Below, one piece after another: positions 60,406 through 64,000 of a stretch of 64,000 nt of DNA. The notes beneath the pieces are model-generated. The model made no database searches. It was not told the DNA's origin and was given only the letters and a program-made list of their open reading frames with translations. How positions within the stretch are numbered: position 1 is the first letter of the stretch; each line of letters starts with the position of its first letter. Position numbers and translations under genes: made by a program. Location of the stretch: contig NZ_JAKSYE010000135.1 in assembly GCF_022829685.1 (NCBI RefSeq), positions 1-64,000 of the forward strand. The letters run 5' to 3'. This DNA is from Methylobacterium sp. E-045 (GTDB taxonomy: Bacteria > Pseudomonadota > Alphaproteobacteria > Rhizobiales > Beijerinckiaceae).

Positions 60406-60714
60406 ATAAGCCCTCTACGGCATGAACCGAGCGTGTCTGTAGGAGTTCGCGCGATCGGGGGCAGCTCACCAGAACGCGCTCCCCCTCGACCTTGAACCGA
60501 ACCACCGTCTCGTCCCGCGTCAGCGGCCTAGGGACAGGTGGACGAAGTCGCAGGAGTAGGCCGGCCCTGCACCTAGGTGCAAAAAACCCGCCGGGCACGG
60601 AGCCGAGCAGGTCTGTCGTCATGTTTTCTGAGGGATGATTTGGTAGCCCGCATGCCCTAGCGTGGCTGATCCCCATCCCCTATCCCGTCCGGCCCATCTC
60701 AACCGTCGGGCTTC
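60406..60714. other. Intergenic, no gene recognised
   Basis: About 310 nt. A run of A followed by CCCGCCGGGCACGG near 60583 resembles part of a terminator on the minus strand, but no gene on that strand ends there. Confidence 0.35.
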
Positions 60715-61095
60715 ATGTCAGCATCCCCAGCCTTCAAGATCGAACCCGGCAGCCCGCAGGCATGGCGTGAGGCCTTCCTCGACATGAAGCCGAGCGTGGT
60801 TCCGTGCCCTGGACTGACGCCCGCCGGCTGGCAGGCAGTTCATGCCGCGTGCTTCGACTTCCTCGACAAGCACGCCGACGAGGCCGGCCGACTCGGCTGG
60901 ACGACGCTGCAGCTCTTCGGTGTGCATCCGGACCTTGGCGTGATCCGCTCCGACTTCTGCGGGGCCATGGTGCTGAGCGGCGATTTGGTATCTGCCGTTG
61001 AGGCCGACTACATCCGGTTCGAACGGACGCGGTACTTCCGGAATGTGCCGGGCCGGCCGAAGGGTGCCGTACCGATCTGGGCGGTGAAGAGGTAG
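60715..61095 (+). CDS. Hypothetical protein
   Basis: A 126-residue soluble protein with conserved-looking blocks PGLTPAGWQAVHAACFDFLD, TLQLFGVHPDLGVIRSDFCG and RTRYFRNVPGRPKGAVPIW. It looks like a compact alpha/beta fold. I do not recognise the family, although similar proteins are frequent in Methylobacterium as far as I recall. No signal peptide. Confidence 0.65.
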   Translation: MSASPAFKIEPGSPQAWREAFLDMKPSVVPCPGLTPAGWQAVHAACFDFLDKHADEAGRLGWTTLQLFGVHPDLGVIRSDFCGAMVLSGDLVSAVEADYIRFERTRYFRNVPGRPKGAVPIWAVKR

Positions 61096-61146
61096 GCGGC
61101 CGGGAACCCTGCCCTATGTCCTCGCGGTCGCAACAGAGACCCAATC

Positions 61147-61356
61147 ATGAGCCGAGAGCGCGAAGAGGGCTACTTTATCGCCCTTGCGAACATGCGAAGC
61201 CACATCCGGCGGCGTGTGAATGAGGCCGATATCGCGAACGATGCTAAGCTCGAACTCCTCGGTCTGCTGTCGATGTTGGACGACATGCTGAAGGGCGAAG
61301 CACCTTCCGAAGAACACGACAACGATGCGCCGGAGCCGCTGAGTGGCAGCTTCTAA
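61147..61356 (+). CDS. Small helical hypothetical protein
   Basis: A 69-residue protein that is mostly helical (YFIALANMRSHIRRRVNEAD, LELLGLLSMLDDMLKG) with a polar tail. It has no known domain. The gene ends four bases into the convergent small gene at 61353, so both can be real only with a short overlap at their stops. Confidence 0.5.
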   Translation: MSREREEGYFIALANMRSHIRRRVNEADIANDAKLELLGLLSMLDDMLKGEAPSEEHDNDAPEPLSGSF

Positions 61357-61565
61357 CGCGAGCCATCAGCCCAGGTGACGGACGATCCCGGCTCCTTGCG
61401 CTCCATGGCGTTCAGGGCGTCGGCCAGATCATTTGCCTCATCCAACAGCATGACGACCTGTCGAATGCCGCGAACCAGAGATGGTTCGCCAGTGGCGATG
61501 TTGTACACCGTCCACCCGCCGTGATCGGGACGAATGTCGTACCGGATGACTCCATTGTCGTTCAT
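61353..61565 (-). CDS. Small hypothetical protein
   Basis: A 70-residue protein beginning MNDNGVIRYDIRPDHGGWTV, with a helix VRGIRQVVMLLDEANDLADA. This beta-strand-plus-helix pattern resembles small proteins of unknown role in Methylobacterium genomes (recall, not search). It overlaps the convergent gene's stop by four bases. No signals for export. Confidence 0.5.
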   Translation of the reverse strand: MNDNGVIRYDIRPDHGGWTVYNIATGEPSLVRGIRQVVMLLDEANDLADALNAMERKEPGSSVTWADGSR

Positions 61566-61616
61566 GGACTAGCCCTCCGAGTCGGGAGGTGATCCTACGC
61601 CTTCGGTCGACAAACG

Positions 61617-61646
61617 AAAAACCCGCCGCGGCGTGAGCCGGGCGGG
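61617..61646 (-). terminator. Rho-independent terminator of the RTX gene
   Basis: On the minus strand CCCGCC and GGCGGG form a stem around a 13-nt loop that has its own short pairing, followed by TTTTT. It lies about 70 nt after the RTX stop codon. Confidence 0.75.
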
Positions 61647-61716
61647 GTTAAGTTTCGATTGCGTCCCTGCTCCCAGGATGGGAGCCGGAAACGACTAATC
61701 CACGGATATGGCCACA

Positions 61717-63567
61717 TCAAGCGCCGAATGTGAACAGGTCGCTCGGGGCAGCGTGGATCTCCGCCACGGTCACGTCGTGCAGAATGATCTTGTTGGCCCC
61801 CTCGACGCCGGCAAACGTGACGATGGTGTCCTGGCCGCCGTGGTACGCCGTGAACTTGATGTCGGACGCGTCGACCCCCGCGATATCGACGGTGATGTGA
61901 TCCGCGTTGACGTCGAAGCCATAGACGTTGTCACGACCGAAGCCGGCCTGGAAGTGGAAGGTATCTGACCCGGCGCCGGCCAACAGCTTGTCGCCGCCCG
62001 CGCCGCCTTCGATCGTGTCACCACCCTTGCCGGCCTGGATGCGATCCGCTCCGGACGTCCCGGTGATCTCGACGTGATGGGCCGCCGTCGATTGCGATGT
62101 GATCTTAGATCCGGTCGTAACCGCGGACATTTCGAGGTGAGTGTCATTGCGAACGTAGACGACTTCGATGCCTTGGAAGGCCCCACCGGTCAGGGCGACG
62201 CTGCCGCCTCCCTGAACGAAGAGCAGGTCGGTACCGTTGCCGCCGTCCACGAGGGTGGGGGTGCCGGAAATGACGAGGCGGTCGTTGCCGCCCGCCCCTT
62301 CAAGCGTATCGGCGCCGCCGTTGCCGATCAGCCGGTTAGCGCCATCATCGCCGATGAGGATGTCGGCGAAGGCCGATCCCGTAAGGTTCTCGATGGCGAT
62401 GAAGCTGTCGCCGACCGCGTCGCCTGTCCCGGCCACACCTCCGCTAAGATCGGCCCTCACGCCGTCGGTGGAGCCCGCGTAGCTGGCGGTATCTATGCCT
62501 GATCCGCCGTCGAGCACATCAGCGCCCCCCCCACCCTCTAGAACGTCGTTGCCCGCACCGCCCGACAATGTGTTGGCGCTTGCATCACCGGTGAGGAAAT
62601 CGGCGTAGCCACTCCCAAGCAGATTTGCGATATCGACCAACTGATCTCCAGATGCATCACCCGCACCCGTCGTGGCCTGGATGCCGAAAGCCAGGCCCAA
62701 ATTCGCAATGACGCCTGAAGCGGAATGCTCGTAGCTGGCAGTATCGGTTCCGCCGCCACCTTCTATGTAATCGGCCCCGTTGCCACCTTCGAGATTATTG
62801 ACCGCACCATTGCCGATCAATACGTCGTCCTGATCGCTGCCGATGGCATGAGCGAAACCAACAAGGACATCGCCGTTTTCGTCCCCTACACCTTCCTGGA
62901 CGCTGTGGGACAGATCGATGACAACGCCCAACGCCGAATGAGCGTAACTTACCGTATCGAAATTACCGTCAGCATTGCTCCCGCCGTTAAGGTTGTCCGC
63001 ACCTGCGCCGCCCTCAATAGTGTTGGCCCCGGCATTGCCGAAGATCGTGTCATTGAGCGCGCTGCCCCGGACATTTTCGATGGAGATCAGAGTATCGTCC
63101 TGCGAAGCGTTCCCTTCGCGCCCATAGCCGGCATTGAGATCGACATTCACGCTGACCGTGGAGTGTTCGTAGCTTACCGTGTCGACGCCAGTGCTGCCAT
63201 CTATCCTATCAGCTCCGGCTCCACCCTCAATAACATCATTACCGGCGCCGCCAGATAGATTGTCAAGCCCTGAGCCTCCGCTTAAATAATCATCAGAATT
63301 AGCACCACGTATCACTACCCTTGTGTTATTATCGGAAAAATCAAAATTAAAGCTTACTGCTCCTGGTATAAATTTAACCGTCTCTACAGTCGTGCCGTTA
63401 GTTACGATAATGCTTGTTGTCTGAGGAACATTATCATGTGGCACTATATAGCTAATCAGGTTTTGATAGAAACTATTTGGATCTAAAAAATATATTGCAG
63501 ATAATCCAAGGTCATTACTACCGTTGGCATTGTAGGATGATCCATATGAGTACCTGATCGATGCCAT
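61717..63567 (-). CDS. RTX repeat calcium-binding protein
   Basis: A 616-residue protein with many glycine-aspartate nonapeptide motifs (GGAGNDVIEGG, GGNGADYIEGG, GGAGNDVLEGGGGADVLDGG) that bind calcium and form a parallel beta roll. Four units of about 80 residues repeat a TVSYEHS / ASYEHS core followed by a glycine-rich RTX block, and a last repeat (GGDTIEGGAGGDKL) precedes the C-terminus. No Sec signal; such proteins use type I secretion through a C-terminal signal. No type I transporter genes are adjacent. The N-terminal 100 codons are more AT-rich than the rest. Confidence 0.88.
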   Translation of the reverse strand: MASIRYSYGSSYNANGSNDLGLSAIYFLDPNSFYQNLISYIVPHDNVPQTTSIIVTNGTTVETVKFIPGAVSFNFDFSDNNTRVVIRGANSDDYLSGGSGLDNLSGGAGNDVIEGGAGADRIDGSTGVDTVSYEHSTVSVNVDLNAGYGREGNASQDDTLISIENVRGSALNDTIFGNAGANTIEGGAGADNLNGGSNADGNFDTVSYAHSALGVVIDLSHSVQEGVGDENGDVLVGFAHAIGSDQDDVLIGNGAVNNLEGGNGADYIEGGGGTDTASYEHSASGVIANLGLAFGIQATTGAGDASGDQLVDIANLLGSGYADFLTGDASANTLSGGAGNDVLEGGGGADVLDGGSGIDTASYAGSTDGVRADLSGGVAGTGDAVGDSFIAIENLTGSAFADILIGDDGANRLIGNGGADTLEGAGGNDRLVISGTPTLVDGGNGTDLLFVQGGGSVALTGGAFQGIEVVYVRNDTHLEMSAVTTGSKITSQSTAAHHVEITGTSGADRIQAGKGGDTIEGGAGGDKLLAGAGSDTFHFQAGFGRDNVYGFDVNADHITVDIAGVDASDIKFTAYHGGQDTIVTFAGVEGANKIILHDVTVAEIHAAPSDLFTFGA

Positions 63568-63727
63568 GGCGTTTTTCCATTCTGACCGGTGCGTCGTGAC
63601 TCAAACACCGAACCCATAGGCCCTGCGTCAAATTGATGCAAATTAAGCACACTTAAGTCCGCCTCTGCAATTAGTGGCTGGGAAAGATGTTTACGTTTTA
63701 GGATACATGTGGTGTGGCGTGCCAGGG

Positions 63728-64000
63728 TTACCCCGCGCAACGCATATCCTTCGTGCTGCGGGTGAGGCCTTGGATCGCTTCGACCATCTCCCGGTGTTCA
63801 CGGTGCCGATCCTCCGCGAGACGCTGCTCGTGCTGGCGGCGCTCCTCCAGAAGCCGTCGCTCATGCTCTCGATGCTCCTCGGCCTCTTTCTTCCGGAAAG
63901 CCATTTCGGTCTCCCGCATGAGAGTGCACCGGTCATGTGAGGCCGACACACCGCGCAGCCCGTCGATAATGTCCTTCAGGTCGGTCTGGCCCATGACCAT
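63728..64000 (-). CDS. Charged coiled-coil protein, partial at window end
   Basis: At least 90 residues; the frame starts at the window edge, so the true start may lie beyond. Residues about 30-75 are almost purely charged (EAEEHREHERRLLEERRQHE and on), a coiled coil rich in Glu, Arg and His. The start reads MVMGQTDLKDIIDGLRG. No domain is recognised. It lies upstream of the RTX gene on the same strand. Confidence 0.55.
   Translation of the reverse strand: MVMGQTDLKDIIDGLRGVSASHDRCTLMRETEMAFRKKEAEEHREHERRLLEERRQHEQRLAEDRHREHREMVEAIQGLTRSTKDMRCAG

Noticed and set aside
61717..63567. CRISPR-like repeat array
   Set aside because: The repeats are in-frame RTX coding units with no constant repeat-spacer pattern.

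Overview
The window is high-GC DNA from an alphaproteobacterium of the Hyphomicrobiales, most like Methylobacterium/Methylorubrum. The support is the CobS/CobT cobaltochelatase genes, the cluster of Suv3-like helicase, S4 protein, FdxA, CarD and RpoH, the cisplatin-type ATP-dependent ligase with its MBL exonuclease, and short palindromic intergenic repeats of the rhizobial type. This is recognition by eye; no database search was possible.

Positions 1-33001 look like accessory DNA. The first 6 kb is a decayed mobile zone: an MHYT-GGDEF-EAL c-di-GMP protein between two imperfect direct repeats, an IS3-type orfA remnant, a DUF2958 pseudogene with an in-frame stop, and a PGN_0703-like nuclease. 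At 6.4-14.7 kb lies a sigma54-dependent activator followed by a 23-bp palindrome and a perfect -24/-12 promoter. These precede an operon for an OsmC-like protein, an acyl-CoA-dehydrogenase-like flavoprotein, a rubredoxin-reductase fusion, an ETHE1/Blh-type metallo-beta-lactamase protein and a TauE/SafE permease. A Tat-exported NrtA/CmpA-like binding protein follows. The content suggests sulfur or organosulfur metabolism (inference). After three small minus-strand genes come a TonB siderophore receptor and an esterase, bracketed by two copies of a 42-nt repeat.

Positions 20.5-33.0 kb form a defence island: a three-gene ABC-three-component system, a two-gene Gabija system (gajA-gajB), an uncharacterised pair (RNase J-like MBL/beta-CASP protein plus an E-x-K nuclease-like protein) with a divergent XRE regulator, and a tyrosine integrase. 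The island ends at a 3' fragment of a tRNA-Arg(CCG) gene, which reads as an attachment site. No intact tRNA-Arg was seen to its left, so the island may extend beyond the window. The MBL/E-x-K pair is the best candidate here for an undescribed system.

Positions 33.4-59.3 kb are mostly core chromosome: YjbQ, a ligase carrying two in-frame palindromic repeat insertions, the exonuclease, a TPR-methyltransferase, a DUF1275 protein, ArfB, BolA, a J-domain protein, CobS-DUF29-CobT, a TetR/DUF1348 operon with a visible operator, an AEC transporter, L28, a DUF3108 protein, the Suv3-like helicase, an S4 protein, FdxA, CarD, RpoH, a phosphopantetheinyl transferase and tRNA-Pro(CGG). One AT-richer ATPase/TOPRIM-like gene at 44.5-46.2 kb interrupts this core next to cobT. 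Downstream of tRNA-Pro lie several small unknown genes, an RTX-repeat protein and a coiled-coil protein cut by the window end.
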